A stretch of DNA of 64,000 nt from Thermoflexus hugenholtzii (GCF_018771565.1 NZ_CP076326.1:2356001-2420000); one strand, 5' to 3'; positions 9,749 to 19,285 are shown, counted from the first letter of the stretch. Made by a program: numbers and translations. Notes: generated by a model from the letters alone, not told the origin.

Positions 9749-11065
9749 TCAACGGCGGCTGCGCTCGAAAAGGGTCATCAGCGCCCGGGCCAGCTTCTCC
9801 GGATCATGGCGCCAGGGCATCCGCTCATCGATCACATCCATCGCCACCACCGTGTAGGGCGGGATCGGCTGCCCATCCCAGCGCACCAGCTCGCCCACCT
9901 CCTCAGGGATCTCTTCCCATGGCACGTCCACCCGGCTGTTCACCAGGACCAGATCAAAAAGCCCCACCCCCACATGCCGCTCGATGGCCCGGACGTGATC
10001 CGCCACGGTATAGCCGTCCGTCTCCCCGATTTGAGTGGCCACATTGCACACGTAGACCTTAAGGGCCCGGCTGGCCCGGATGGCCGGGACGATGCCCTCC
10101 ACCAGCAAGTTGGGCAGCACGCTGGTGTAGAGGCTCCCCGGCCCCAGGACGATGAGGTCCGCCTCCAGGATGGCCCGGATGGTCTCCGGATACGCCCGGG
10201 CGTGCTCCGGGATCAGCCACACCCGTTCGATGCGGCCCCGGACCTCGGGGATCGCCGACTCCCCATCCACGCGATGGATGCGGCCTTCCGCATCCCGGAT
10301 CTCCGCGGCCAGGATGACGTGCTCCACGGTGCACGGCAACACCTGTCCGCGGACAGCCAGGACGCGGCTGGATTCGGCGACCGCCCGTTCGAAGCTGCCG
10401 GTGATCTCCGCCATGGCGGCGATGAAAAGGTTCCCGAAGGCGTGGCCGTTGAGGCCGGTCCCTCGTCCGAACCGGTATTGGAAGAGGGCGGTCATCAGCG
10501 GCTCGGCCTCCGCCAGGGCAGCCAGGCAGTTCCGGAAGTCCCCAGGCGGCAACAGGCCCATCTCCCGACGCAGCCGGCCGGAACTGCCCCCATCGTCCGC
10601 CACGGTGACCACCGCGGTCAGCCGCGCGCTCACCCCCTTTAAACCGCGGAGCAGAGTGGATTGACCCGTCCCTCCGCCGATGACCACAATGCGCGGGCCC
10701 CGCTCCCGCTGCCGGTGACGATGGAGGATCTCCGCCACATCCCGCCCCGGCTGGAGGAAAGGGGAAAGCAGCGTGCGGTTCAACCGGAGCAGGGCGAAAC
10801 CGGTGGTGACGAAGCCCAGCAGCCCGAAGAGCGCCGCCCGGCCCAGCCGGGGGATGAACTGCAGGGTGATGTAATAGAAGACCGGCGGAAGGGGCTGCTC
10901 CCGGTAGATGGTGACCAGCACATAGGCCAAGGCCAGCGCCAGCTCCGTGATCCCCACCAGCAGCAGGACCAGCCACCGCTTGACCCCCATCCCGGGAAGC
11001 AGCCAGTAACGGAGGGAGCGAACAACCCTCTCCCATCCCGGACCGGTCCATCGTCTCAGGGTCAT
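9749..11065 (-). CDS. YvcK/CofD-like protein with N-terminal membrane segment
   Basis: A 438-residue protein. Residues about 25-110 hold two or three transmembrane helices. The rest matches the YvcK (gluconeogenesis factor)/CofD-like fold: IVVIGGGTGQSTLLRGL at its start, then VADDGGSSGRLRREMG, PGDFRNCLAAL, GLNGHAFGNLF and LGPGSLYTSVLPNLL. YvcK proteins bind UDP-sugars and influence cell-wall metabolism and growth on gluconeogenic substrates. The membrane extension is common in Chloroflexota and actinobacterial relatives, as far as I recall. ATG 11065 follows GGAGGGAG. Confidence 0.9.
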   Translation of the reverse strand: MTLRRWTGPGWERVVRSLRYWLLPGMGVKRWLVLLLVGITELALALAYVLVTIYREQPLPPVFYYITLQFIPRLGRAALFGLLGFVTTGFALLRLNRTLLSPFLQPGRDVAEILHRHRQRERGPRIVVIGGGTGQSTLLRGLKGVSARLTAVVTVADDGGSSGRLRREMGLLPPGDFRNCLAALAEAEPLMTALFQYRFGRGTGLNGHAFGNLFIAAMAEITGSFERAVAESSRVLAVRGQVLPCTVEHVILAAEIRDAEGRIHRVDGESAIPEVRGRIERVWLIPEHARAYPETIRAILEADLIVLGPGSLYTSVLPNLLVEGIVPAIRASRALKVYVCNVATQIGETDGYTVADHVRAIERHVGVGLFDLVLVNSRVDVPWEEIPEEVGELVRWDGQPIPPYTVVAMDVIDERMPWRHDPEKLARALMTLFERSRR

Positions 11066-11233
11066 GGTGGATCTCCCTCCTTCGTTTCCCGAGCGCCTAT
11101 GAACGAGGGCCTGGGGTTACAATCCTCTAATCTCTTTTTCGCCACAGCCGGCGGGTCCTCAACGTTCCATCCTTCCCGTCCTAATCCTACCGCAAAATCG
11201 GCCATGGGGAGCAGGCGGCCACACCGCCTCTCG

Positions 11234-11262
11234 TTGCGCGCCCGGCACCCGTGTCTTAGACT
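11234..11262 (+). promoter_or_regulatory. Candidate sigma-70-type promoter for the site-2 protease gene
   Basis: TTGCGC (11234-11239), 17-bp spacer and TAGACT (11257-11262), placing transcription start near 11269 and leaving an untranslated leader of about 140 nt. The 344-bp gap between the two divergent genes shows no other gene. Confidence 0.4.
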
Positions 11263-11409
11263 GAAGAGAAGGGGTAGACGTTGCGGAGCGCCCCGGGAGC
11301 CGGCCAAAGGCTCCGCGGGACGGTTCAAACGGGGCGGGTTCCCTCCGCCCTTCGAGATGCCAGGGAGAACCCGATCCCCCATCCTCACGCTCGATCAGGC
11401 ACGGATCCG

Positions 11410-12510
11410 ATGGAAACCGTATGGTATGAGACGGAATGGACCCCCTCCACGCTGGACCGGCTGGCGGCGGCGTTGCGGGGGCTTTTCGTGATCACGGAGA
11501 CCCGGGTGCTGTATCCCCCGGATCAGGTGATCGCTTTCGAGGGTTATCTGCAGACCGACGCCGAGGCGGCTTTTGAGGTCCTGCGCGATCGCTTCGAGGC
11601 CCTGGGTTATACCCCGATCCTGCGTCGTCATGGGAGCACCGATCAGATCATCGCCCAGGCGGGGGTGTTCCGGCCCTCTCGGGCTCGTCCCTGGATCAAC
11701 CTGCTTCTCTTCCTGGCCACGGTGGCGACCACCATCTGGGCCGGGGCGCTTTACGGGAGCGAGGGTGGCCTCAACCTCTCCCAGGGGGTCACTTTCGCCG
11801 GGGCGCTCCTGCTGATCCTGGGGATCCACGAGATGGGGCATTACGTCGCCGCGCGGCTACACCGCAGCGAAGTCACCCTGCCGTATTTCATCCCTGTCCC
11901 TCCGTGGATCGGGACCCTGGGGACCTTCGGGGCGTTCATCCAGATCCGCTCGCCCATCCGCAACCGCAAGGCCCTCTTCGACATCGGGGTGGCCGGCCCT
12001 CTGGCCGGGCTGGCCGTCGCCCTCCCGATCCTGATCTACGGCCTCTACACCTCTCCGGTGGTCCCCCTGCGGGGTGTGGTGGCCCTGGAGGGCAACTCCC
12101 TCCTTTACTGGGGGCTGAAGGTGTTGATCTTCGGACGACCTCTTCCGAGCGATGGCTATGATGTGCAGCTGAACGTCCTGGCGTGGGCGGGATGGATTGG
12201 GCTGCTGGTGACGGCCTTCAACCTGTTGCCCCTGGGCCAGCTGGACGGCGGACACATCATGTATGCGATGCTGGGCCGCGCCGCGTGGCGGATCTCGGAG
12301 ATCGGCGTGTTCGCCCTTTTGCTGCTGGGCCTGCGCTGGCCGGGATGGTTCCTCTGGGCCTTCATGCCGATGCTGACCGGCCTGCGCCATCCGCCGCCGC
12401 TGAACGACATCACACCCCTGAACCCGATGCGCCAGGCCATCGGCTGGCTCACCTGGATCCTGTTCCTGCTGATCTTCGTCCCCGTTCCCTTCTCGCTGGT
12501 GGAGTTTTGA
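11410..12510 (+). CDS. Site-2 protease family (M50) membrane metalloprotease
   Basis: A 366-residue intramembrane zinc protease. HEMGH at residues 140-144 supplies the zinc ligands and catalytic Glu; NLLPLGQLDGGH near 271-282 supplies the third ligand Asp. There are about six to seven hydrophobic segments. The soluble N-terminal 90 residues resemble the regulatory extension of plant/cyanobacterial EGY-type proteases. ATG 11410 was chosen because conserved sequence begins there; the upstream frame is Arg/Pro-rich and unlike protein. The ribosome site is weak. Substrates are unknown. Confidence 0.9.
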   Translation: METVWYETEWTPSTLDRLAAALRGLFVITETRVLYPPDQVIAFEGYLQTDAEAAFEVLRDRFEALGYTPILRRHGSTDQIIAQAGVFRPSRARPWINLLLFLATVATTIWAGALYGSEGGLNLSQGVTFAGALLLILGIHEMGHYVAARLHRSEVTLPYFIPVPPWIGTLGTFGAFIQIRSPIRNRKALFDIGVAGPLAGLAVALPILIYGLYTSPVVPLRGVVALEGNSLLYWGLKVLIFGRPLPSDGYDVQLNVLAWAGWIGLLVTAFNLLPLGQLDGGHIMYAMLGRAAWRISEIGVFALLLLGLRWPGWFLWAFMPMLTGLRHPPPLNDITPLNPMRQAIGWLTWILFLLIFVPVPFSLVEF

Positions 12511-12538
12511 AAAAGGGTGCCCCGGGAGAGGTTGGGCC

Positions 12539-15010
12539 ATGGGCGCACATCAGGAGCGCAGGCGGCGCAGGAGGGCCCTCCTTTTCCTGGTTCTCGGGTT
12601 CGCCGGGATCGGGGGGCTGTTGCGGCTCTGGATCGGCCCGCTCCCGGATCCCGAAGGGCTCCTCGGGCGCGCCCCTGCGCCCGGGGTGCGGATCCTCGAT
12701 CGCCACGGCCGGCTCCTGTATGAGATCGCCCCACCCCATCAGGGACGCCACACCTGGGTTCCCCTCTCCCGCATCCCCCGGGCCTGTGTGCAGGCCACGC
12801 TGGCGACGGAGGACGCCCGTTTCTATGAGCACCCCGGGGTGGATCCCATCGCCATCCTGCGCGCCCTTTGGATGAACCTGCGGGGGGAGGGCTCCCCGAG
12901 CGGGGCCAGCACCATTCCCCAGCAGATCGCCCGCGCGCTGCTCCTGGAACCGGACGAGCGAACCGCGCGCACCCTGCGGCGGAAAGTCCGGGAAGCTCTG
13001 CTGGCCCTGGAGCTCAGCCGACGCTACGGAAAGGATGAACTGCTGGAGATTTACCTGAACACGGTTTTCTACGGACACTTCGCCTACGGCCTGGAGGCTG
13101 CAGCCCGAACTTACTTCGGCAAGCACGCGGGGGAGCTGGACACCGCGGAGTGCGCATTGCTGGCCGGCCTGCCGCAAGCGCCCAGCCGGTATGATCCCCT
13201 CACCCGGCCGGAGGCCGCAGAGGAGCGCCGGCAGCAGGTGCTCCGCCTGATGGTTCGGCATGGCTTCCTCTCCCCGGAGGAGGCGGCCATCGCCGCCGCG
13301 GAGCGTTTGCGCTTCGCCAGCGTCCCTTTCCCCATCCACGCCCCTCATTTCGTGATGGCGATCCGCGAAGCGCTGGTGGCGCAGTTCGGCGAAGAGGCCA
13401 TGTTCCAAGAGGGCCTGGTCGTCACCACCACCCTGGATCTGGCGTGGAACGAGGCCATCACCGGGATCCTGCGCCATCATCTCGCGGAGATCAACCGCCC
13501 CCGTCCGGATCGCCCGGGCGCGGGGGCCCGCAACGGGGCCGTTGTGGTTCTGGACCCGCAGACCGGGGAGGTCCTGGCCTGGGTGGGCAGCCCGGACTAT
13601 TTCGATGCGACGATCAGCGGGGCGGTGGATGGCGTCCGAATCCCCCGTCAGCCCGGCTCCGCCCTCAAGCCCTTCACTTACGCCCTGGCCTTTGATCCGC
13701 GCAGCGGCCCTCTGCTTACCCCTGCTTCTCTTCTCTGGGATCTGCCGCAGACCTTCATCACCGCCGAGGGCGAAGGCTACCAGCCGATCAATTACGACCG
13801 GCGCTACCATGGGCCGGTCTCCGCCCGGGTCGCCCTGGCCTCCTCCCTGAACGTGCCCGCCGTCGCCGTGCTGGAGCAGGTCGGGGTTCCCCGCCTCCTG
13901 GATCTTCTGGATCGTCTGGGGGTTCAGCTCCCCGGCCCTCCCACCCGCTATGGGCTCTCCCTGACCCTGGGAGGCGGGGAGGTGCGATTGCTGGATCTTA
14001 CGGCGGCGTATGCCGCGCTGGCCAGCGGCGGACGCCGGGTGACGCCCATCCTGATCCGCGAGATCCGGGATCGCCATGGGCGGTTGCGCGCTCGCGCGGA
14101 GCCGAGCCCAGGCCCCCAGGTCCTGGATCCACGAGTTGCTTTCCTGATCACGGATATCCTGAAAGACCCGGATGCGCGGACGCTGGGGTTCGGGGCCTGG
14201 AGCCCCCTGCGGCTGGACCGGCCGGCCGCCGTGAAGACGGGAACCAGCAGCGACTGGCGGGACAACTGGACCATCGGCTACACCCCGGACTGGGCGGTGG
14301 GTGTCTGGATCGGGAACGTGGATCGGACGCCCTTGCGGGAGGTTTCGGGGGTGACAGGCGCCGCTCCCATCTGGCACGCCGTGATGGAGCTCCTCCATCG
14401 CGGCCGGCCGGCTCGGGATTTCCCCGTCCCGGAGGGGGTGCACCGGATGACCGTTTGCGCCCTTTCCGGCAAGCTTCCGACACCGGATTGTCCCCAGACC
14501 CGGGAGGAATGGTTCATCGAGGGCACCGAGCCGAAGGAGGCCGATGATCTGTATCGCCGGTGGCGGATCGATCGTCGGACCGGGGGCCTGGCGGGCCCGG
14601 ACACGCCTCCCGAGGCGGTGGAGGAGCGGGTGATGATCATGTGGCCGCCACGGGCCTGGAAATGGGCTCAGGAAAACGGGTTTCCGCTACCTCCTCAGGC
14701 GGAGCAGGGAGAAGCGAAGGGGGCAGGCGGCTTGCGCTGGGTCTCCCCGCCTGCGGGGGCGATCTATCGACGGGCTCCCTCCTTGCCTCCGGAGGCTCAG
14801 CGCCTCCTGGTGGAGCTCCACTGGACCGGAGGGAGGGTCCCCCGATCCGTGCGAGTGGAGATCGACGGGCAGCCGTGGATGGAGTGGACGAGCCCGCCCT
14901 ATCGGGCTTGGTGGCTCCTCATCCCCGGAGCCCACGTCTTTCAAGCGACGGCTGAGCTGGAGGAAGGGGAGGTCATCCCGGCGCCTCCCCTGCGGATCGA
15001 AGTCCGCTAA
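12539..15010 (+). CDS. pbpC: Penicillin-binding protein 1C
   Basis: An 823-residue bifunctional peptidoglycan synthase. A signal anchor lies at 13-32. The glycosyltransferase-51 domain (about 65-240) has EDARFYEHPGVD, GASTIPQQIAR and ELSRRYGKDELLEIYLNTV. The transpeptidase domain has the SxxK serine in GSALKPF near residue 373, SSLN near 435 and KTGTS near 566. The C-terminal region with Cys residues (CALSGKLPTPDCP) and a closing beta domain fits the PBP1C-specific tail. It starts 28 bp after the protease gene, so the two may be co-transcribed. Confidence 0.95.
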   Translation: MGAHQERRRRRRALLFLVLGFAGIGGLLRLWIGPLPDPEGLLGRAPAPGVRILDRHGRLLYEIAPPHQGRHTWVPLSRIPRACVQATLATEDARFYEHPGVDPIAILRALWMNLRGEGSPSGASTIPQQIARALLLEPDERTARTLRRKVREALLALELSRRYGKDELLEIYLNTVFYGHFAYGLEAAARTYFGKHAGELDTAECALLAGLPQAPSRYDPLTRPEAAEERRQQVLRLMVRHGFLSPEEAAIAAAERLRFASVPFPIHAPHFVMAIREALVAQFGEEAMFQEGLVVTTTLDLAWNEAITGILRHHLAEINRPRPDRPGAGARNGAVVVLDPQTGEVLAWVGSPDYFDATISGAVDGVRIPRQPGSALKPFTYALAFDPRSGPLLTPASLLWDLPQTFITAEGEGYQPINYDRRYHGPVSARVALASSLNVPAVAVLEQVGVPRLLDLLDRLGVQLPGPPTRYGLSLTLGGGEVRLLDLTAAYAALASGGRRVTPILIREIRDRHGRLRARAEPSPGPQVLDPRVAFLITDILKDPDARTLGFGAWSPLRLDRPAAVKTGTSSDWRDNWTIGYTPDWAVGVWIGNVDRTPLREVSGVTGAAPIWHAVMELLHRGRPARDFPVPEGVHRMTVCALSGKLPTPDCPQTREEWFIEGTEPKEADDLYRRWRIDRRTGGLAGPDTPPEAVEERVMIMWPPRAWKWAQENGFPLPPQAEQGEAKGAGGLRWVSPPAGAIYRRAPSLPPEAQRLLVELHWTGGRVPRSVRVEIDGQPWMEWTSPPYRAWWLLIPGAHVFQATAELEEGEVIPAPPLRIEVR

Positions 15011-15025
15011 GCCGGGGGCTTCCGT

Positions 15026-15955
15026 TCAAGAGGGCCACTCGATGCCGCCGTCCTGGGCGACCACGATGGCCTGGCCTTCCTCGCGGATCTGCTGGAGGAG
15101 CTCGCGGGCCCCTTCGGTCAGACGGCTGCCGGCTACTGCGGGCCAGGTCTCCCCCAGGAGGGCCTGAAGGATCCGCGCACGCCGCACCGCGCGCTCCACA
15201 TCCCTGCGATCGATCGTCCAGGAAGTCTCCAGGGCCAGGTGGAGCGTGCGGCCCTCCCATTCGCCACGAACCACCAGATCGATACGACGGGCTTCCTCGA
15301 AGTCCTCCCGTTCGATTTTCCCCTCGTCCAGCGCGGCCAACAGCCGGTTGACCAGCTCAGAGGGGGTGAGCACGTGGACTTTGCGGAAGTTCGGGCCGCC
15401 GAAGTAAGAGGGCGCGAGCTCCGCATAGCGCCGGCGCAGGTCATGGTCTTTAAGCGTCCCAACATCCTGTTCGATCCGATCCACGCGCTCCACCAGGCGC
15501 CGCAGGGCCTCTGCCAGCTCGGCGAACCGGCGTTCTGTCTCCGCGCGATGGGCGGCCAGGCTTTCCTCTGTCCGCCGCTGGGCCTCTGCCAGCTCGGCGA
15601 ACCGGCGTTCTGTCTCCGCCCGATGGGCCGCCAGGCTTTCCTCCGTCCGCCGCTGGGCCTCTGCCAGCTCGGCAAACCGGCGATCGGCCTCGGCGCGTGC
15701 CTCCGCAACCTCCTTGCGCAACTTCGTCAGAGCGGTGGCGTGGCGCCGCTGGTCCTGCGCCATCTTCCGGACCGTCTCGGCCAGCGCCGCCAGGGCCTTC
15801 TCGATCCGACCCATGCGGACGGAGAGCCGCCGGTGCGCCCGAGGCAGCTGTTCCAGCTCCTCCAGGAGGATGCGCCGGCGCAACTCCTCCCGCCAGTGGG
15901 GGTAGCGATCCAGGATGCGCAGCAGATCTTCAAAATCCTTTACCGTAAAGGCCAT
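15026..15955 (-). CDS. Coiled-coil protein with C-terminal nuclease-like domain
   Basis: A 309-residue protein. Residues 40-175 form a long coiled coil containing two near-perfect copies of a 25-residue unit (AELAEAQRRTEESLAAHRAE) and a third partial copy; the DNA shows this as a 75-bp tandem repeat at 15511-15670. The C-terminal 120 residues resemble the PD-(D/E)xK-like domain seen in DUF3782-type proteins, with RIDLVVRGEW and LHLALETSWTI as the likely active-site strands. Function unknown; DNA cleavage is not shown. ATG 15955 follows AGGTGAA. Convergent with pbpC. Confidence 0.75.
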   Translation of the reverse strand: MAFTVKDFEDLLRILDRYPHWREELRRRILLEELEQLPRAHRRLSVRMGRIEKALAALAETVRKMAQDQRRHATALTKLRKEVAEARAEADRRFAELAEAQRRTEESLAAHRAETERRFAELAEAQRRTEESLAAHRAETERRFAELAEALRRLVERVDRIEQDVGTLKDHDLRRRYAELAPSYFGGPNFRKVHVLTPSELVNRLLAALDEGKIEREDFEEARRIDLVVRGEWEGRTLHLALETSWTIDRRDVERAVRRARILQALLGETWPAVAGSRLTEGARELLQQIREEGQAIVVAQDGGIEWPS

Positions 15956-16066
15956 CGTTCACCTGCCCAGACGGCCGGGATGGTCCCAGGGCCCGGATTC
16001 TGTCCCAGCGCCTCACTTCCATGCTTTCACATGTCCGGGAGCCCTTCAAGAAAAGGGGAGGGCGGA

Positions 16067-16705
16067 TCACTCGCTGAAGCGCAGGTCGATCCGTTGCAGC
16101 GCCATCTGGAGGAGGTGTTCCCGCAGGCTCAGGGTGAGCTCCCCACGGGTTCGCTCCAGCGTTCCCCGCACTACATCTGTGGCCCGGCGCAGATTTCCCG
16201 TAAGGGCATCCGGGTAATCCATCGTGATCAGCACCTCATAGATCTCATCCATCGCCTGAAGCAGGCGTTCCGCCTCCTCGAAGCGATCCGTCCGGATCAA
16301 ATCCAGGATACGACGGCGGAGCTCCGTAGCCGCCTCCGCCAGGCCGTTCAGATAAGCCGCTTCAGGGACGTTCAGCTCCCGCGGCCCCGGGAGGGGTTGT
16401 CCGGTGACGATGGCGTAGACTACTGAGGCCTCGACCCACTCCTTCAGCGCGTCCTGCGTATATCCGGCATACAGGAGGTCGGGGAAGGGGGCGAGATCCG
16501 TCTGCAGGACAAAGGCGGCCTGCTGGGCCTCACGAAGCAGGCGCTGGCCCTCCGCGTATTCCTCTCGATGGACGGCCCGGATGCACAGCGCGCACAGGCG
16601 GGTCAGCTCCCGGCAACGCATGAGAGCCGCGTCCCGGGCTGCGTTCTTCGCCTCCAGGACCGCGTGGATCTCGCGGGCGATCCCTTCCAGTTCCTTGAGG
16701 CGCAT
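16067..16705 (-). CDS. Translin-family protein
   Basis: A 212-residue all-helical protein resembling the translin family of nucleic-acid-binding proteins, which in eukaryotes form octameric rings with TRAX that bind and cut RNA. Diagnostic stretches are CRELTRLCALCIRAVHREE, FPDLLYAGYTQDALKEWVE, and near the C-terminus MDYPDALTGNLRRATDVVRG followed by TRGELT. Bacterial and archaeal homologues exist but their role is largely unstudied. Start ATG 16705 with GGAG upstream. No partner gene is adjacent. Confidence 0.85.
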   Translation of the reverse strand: MRLKELEGIAREIHAVLEAKNAARDAALMRCRELTRLCALCIRAVHREEYAEGQRLLREAQQAAFVLQTDLAPFPDLLYAGYTQDALKEWVEASVVYAIVTGQPLPGPRELNVPEAAYLNGLAEAATELRRRILDLIRTDRFEEAERLLQAMDEIYEVLITMDYPDALTGNLRRATDVVRGTLERTRGELTLSLREHLLQMALQRIDLRFSE

Positions 16706-16897
16706 CGACGCGCTCCATTGGGAGGGTACTCCGCGGATGATTCGTGTGGCGCCTGTTCTATCGTGCGGGTTCGCAGGCCGGACAGGTCGCCCCTCCTCGG
16801 ATCCCGGTTGTGCGGCTTGGGTCTCACCGCTCCCGGGCGCCCCGAAATAAGGGCGGCTGCTGCGGTCAACCCCGCCCGGCCTGCGTCCTTCCCGCTT

Positions 16898-17329
16898 TTA
16901 GAACGGGATCTCCTCCTCTTCAATCGAGCCGGGCTCCTCCAGGACCGGCTCCTCAGCCTCCACCGCCGGCGGCGCTTCCGCCGGCCGCGGCCCGATGAAC
17001 ACGATGCGGTCCGCCCGCACCTCGTAGACCGCCCCTGCCGTCCCGTCGGAGCGCCGGAAGATCCGCGGGTTCCCGGTCTGTGGGTCCGGCCGCAGGCGGC
17101 CCTCCACCAGCACCGGGCGTCCCTTCTGCAGGTATTGATTGGCGATCTCCGCCTGCCGCCCGAAGACCGACACCCGGAACCAGATTGTCTCCTCCCGCTG
17201 CTCCCCGCTGGCGTCCCGATAGCGGATGTTGCTGGCCATCCGGAACGAGGTCACGGGCGTTCCCTCCGGCGTGTAGCGCATCTCGGGGTCCGTTCCCAGA
17301 TGCCCGGCGATGATCAGCTTGTGATACAT
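16898..17329 (-). CDS. ssb: Single-stranded DNA-binding protein
   Basis: A 143-residue OB-fold protein. It begins MYHKLIIAGHLGTDPEMRYT, followed by PVTSFRMASN, ETIWFRVSVFGRQAE and QKGRPVLVEGRL. The acidic tail ends EEEEIPF, the tip that recruits replication and repair partners. ATG 17329 was chosen because of a strong AAGGAGGGTG site; a longer frame overlaps dnaN. It lies 29 bp downstream of dnaN, so the two are probably co-transcribed from the dnaN promoter. Confidence 0.95.
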   Translation of the reverse strand: MYHKLIIAGHLGTDPEMRYTPEGTPVTSFRMASNIRYRDASGEQREETIWFRVSVFGRQAEIANQYLQKGRPVLVEGRLRPDPQTGNPRIFRRSDGTAGAVYEVRADRIVFIGPRPAEAPPAVEAEEPVLEEPGSIEEEEIPF

Positions 17330-17358
17330 CGCTTCACCCTCCTTACCGCAGGCTTTCC

Positions 17359-18516
17359 TCACAGGAACATCGGCATCACCACGTGAACGAAGGAAGGATC
17401 GCTGACCGGGAGCACCTTCACCGGCGATTGCGGAGTGGTCATCTCGAAGGCCACCCGGTCGTCCTCGATGGCCTCCAGCACATCCATCAGGAAGCGGACG
17501 TTGAAGGCGATCTCCAGCCGGTTGCCCTCCACCAAAGCGTCGATGGCCACCTTGGTCTCCCCTTTCTCAGGGGAGCGGGATTGCAACAGGACCTGCCCCG
17601 GGCGTCCCTCCTCCCCCGGCGTGAGGACCAGCCGGACCGCGTTCGAGGTCTCCCGGGCGAACACGCTGAGGGCCTTGCACGCTTTCAGCAACGCATCCCG
17701 GGGGGCCTCCATCCGGGTCTCCCAGCGCTTCGGAATGATGGCCTGGAAGTCCGGGAACTGGCCTTCGATGAGCTGGGAGAGCACCGCCGCCCGGCGGAGC
17801 CGGAAGCCCACCTGATTGCGCCCCCGCAGCGCCATCATGGACACCGGCTCGGTCTCTCCCTTCAGCAGCCGGCCTACCTCCTCGAGGGCGCTGGCCGGGA
17901 CGATCACCGAGAAGGCGCCCTCAGGCGCCCGCAGGGCCGGGAGGGTCTTGACGGAGAGCCGGTAGCCATCGGCAGCCGCCATGGTGAGGAAGGTCGCCAC
18001 CCCCGCGGGCTGCCCGACCGGTCGCCCTTCCTCCCGGCGGATCAGAACCCCGGTCAGGATCGGTCGGGTCTCGTCCGTCGCCGCGGCGAAGGTCACCTGA
18101 TCGATCGCCAGTCGGAAATCCTCCGGGTCCAGGGCGAAGCCGTCTCCCTCCAGCTCCGGGAGGATCGGATACTCCTCCGGATCCAGCCCCTTCATCGCCG
18201 TCTCATAGGCTCCGCACACGATTTGGAGGGTCCATGTCTCCCGGTCCACCTGGAGATGGATCGGCTCATCCGGAAGAGCTCCGATGAACTCCGTGAGGGG
18301 CTTCGCCGGGACCGTGATGCCGCCGGGCTCGGAGACGAGCGCCTCTTCCCATGTAATGATAGCCAGATTGAGATCCGTGCCGGCGACTTTCAACCGCCCG
18401 GGCTCGGCCTGCAACAGCACGTGCGTGAGGGTTGGCAAAGTGGCCCGGGAGGGAACCGCCCGGCCCGCCACCGACAGGGCACGCTCGAACGCTGACTGGG
18501 CGATGGTCACGTTCAT
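17359..18516 (-). CDS. dnaN: DNA polymerase III sliding clamp (beta subunit)
   Basis: A 385-residue protein with the three-domain clamp pattern: LPTLTHVLLQAE in domain 1, FRLAIDQVTFAAATDETRPI in domain 2, and a C-terminal SFVHVVMPMFL close to the classical clamp ending. The clamp encircles DNA and tethers polymerase III and repair enzymes. ATG 18516 follows GGAGG at a somewhat long distance and aligns with the usual clamp N-terminus; a 17-codon longer frame is possible but would start at or before the predicted transcript start. dnaA is not adjacent, so this is not the classical dnaA-dnaN origin arrangement. Confidence 0.95.
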   Translation of the reverse strand: MNVTIAQSAFERALSVAGRAVPSRATLPTLTHVLLQAEPGRLKVAGTDLNLAIITWEEALVSEPGGITVPAKPLTEFIGALPDEPIHLQVDRETWTLQIVCGAYETAMKGLDPEEYPILPELEGDGFALDPEDFRLAIDQVTFAAATDETRPILTGVLIRREEGRPVGQPAGVATFLTMAAADGYRLSVKTLPALRAPEGAFSVIVPASALEEVGRLLKGETEPVSMMALRGRNQVGFRLRRAAVLSQLIEGQFPDFQAIIPKRWETRMEAPRDALLKACKALSVFARETSNAVRLVLTPGEEGRPGQVLLQSRSPEKGETKVAIDALVEGNRLEIAFNVRFLMDVLEAIEDDRVAFEMTTPQSPVKVLPVSDPSFVHVVMPMFL

Positions 18517-18575
18517 GAAGGAGATCCTCCGCGCGAGTGGATCCACGGTCAAGTTGCGGAAGAACATCTGTTTCG

Positions 18576-18603
18576 ATTATAGCCGAGAAGGACAAGCAAG
18601 CAA
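18576..18603 (-). promoter_or_regulatory. Sigma-70-type promoter of dnaN-ssb
   Basis: On the minus strand TTGCTT (18603-18598), a 16-bp spacer and TATAAT (18581-18576) give a near-consensus promoter. Transcription would start near 18568, about 50 nt before the dnaN ATG. This also argues against the longer dnaN start at 18567. Confidence 0.65.
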
Positions 18604-19093
18604 TGGCTTCTCCTTTATGTGTCGAGGAAGGCGGGGAGCCCCTGATGGTGCCCGAAATCAGGGGGGCGGTGCCTCTCAACGGCAGAGCTGCCCGCTCCGC
18701 GTGAACGCCTTCGGCAACGGATTCACACTCCTCCAATTGAACCCCAACCCCACACTCCTACCCACCGGAATCATCCCGTCCCAGGACGCATTGCTCCCCT
18801 GCACCCGCGTCCCATCCTGTGGGCTGCGGGTGGGAGAGCAACGGAGGGATTTTCTGGATGGGCTGCCGGGGATAGGGCGGAAGGGGAGATGAGCGTGGGA
18901 CTCCGGTTTGTTTGTCTCGCTGAATGCGGAAGGGGTCGGTTTCGAGGCGGGAGTGGCGGGCCCTCGTGGGCGCGGCGCGGGCCGCCTTCTACGCCCTCCT
19001 CTCCCCCTGTCCCCACTGGGGTCTGAGCCCCAGGAAAGCCGAAAGCCCTGGGGGCTTGCGCGTTTGGACGATCCTGACCTAAAATAAAAGTAG
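18604..19093. other. Gene-free stretch upstream of dnaN
   Basis: No frame here looks like protein on either strand; the available frames are Pro/Arg-rich and lack ribosome sites. It separates the dnaN promoter from the candidate structured RNA at 19094. Confidence 0.5.
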
Positions 19094-19285
19094 CCCGGCC
19101 ATGTGCGTGCGGCTGTGTGCAGCGGCTGGCGCCAACACCTGAAAGGAAGGGGGCCGGACTCTGGACCGGGGACGCGTTAGACGGCCTGCGCGCGGGGCAC
19201 GTCAAGGCGGCAACCGGCAGGAGGCCCCCACCTGAGCGAGCGGGTGCATCAGCCCGGCGGCCCACGGCATGGCGGGGTTTTTGTT
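19094..19285 (+). ncRNA. Candidate structured non-coding RNA with terminator-like end
   Basis: No protein frame explains this stretch, but it can fold extensively. CCCGGCCATG (19094-19103) pairs with CATGGCGGGG (19268-19277); GGCTG (19111-19115) with CAGCC (19250-19254); TGCA (19118-19121) with TGCA (19245-19248); GGGGGCC (19149-19155) with GGCCCCC (19223-19229). The closing stem is followed directly by TTTTTGTTT, as in an intrinsic terminator, which sets the strand as plus. I checked it by eye against the hallmark sequences of RNase P, SRP, tmRNA and 6S RNA and did not recognise any. Class unknown. Confidence 0.5.
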
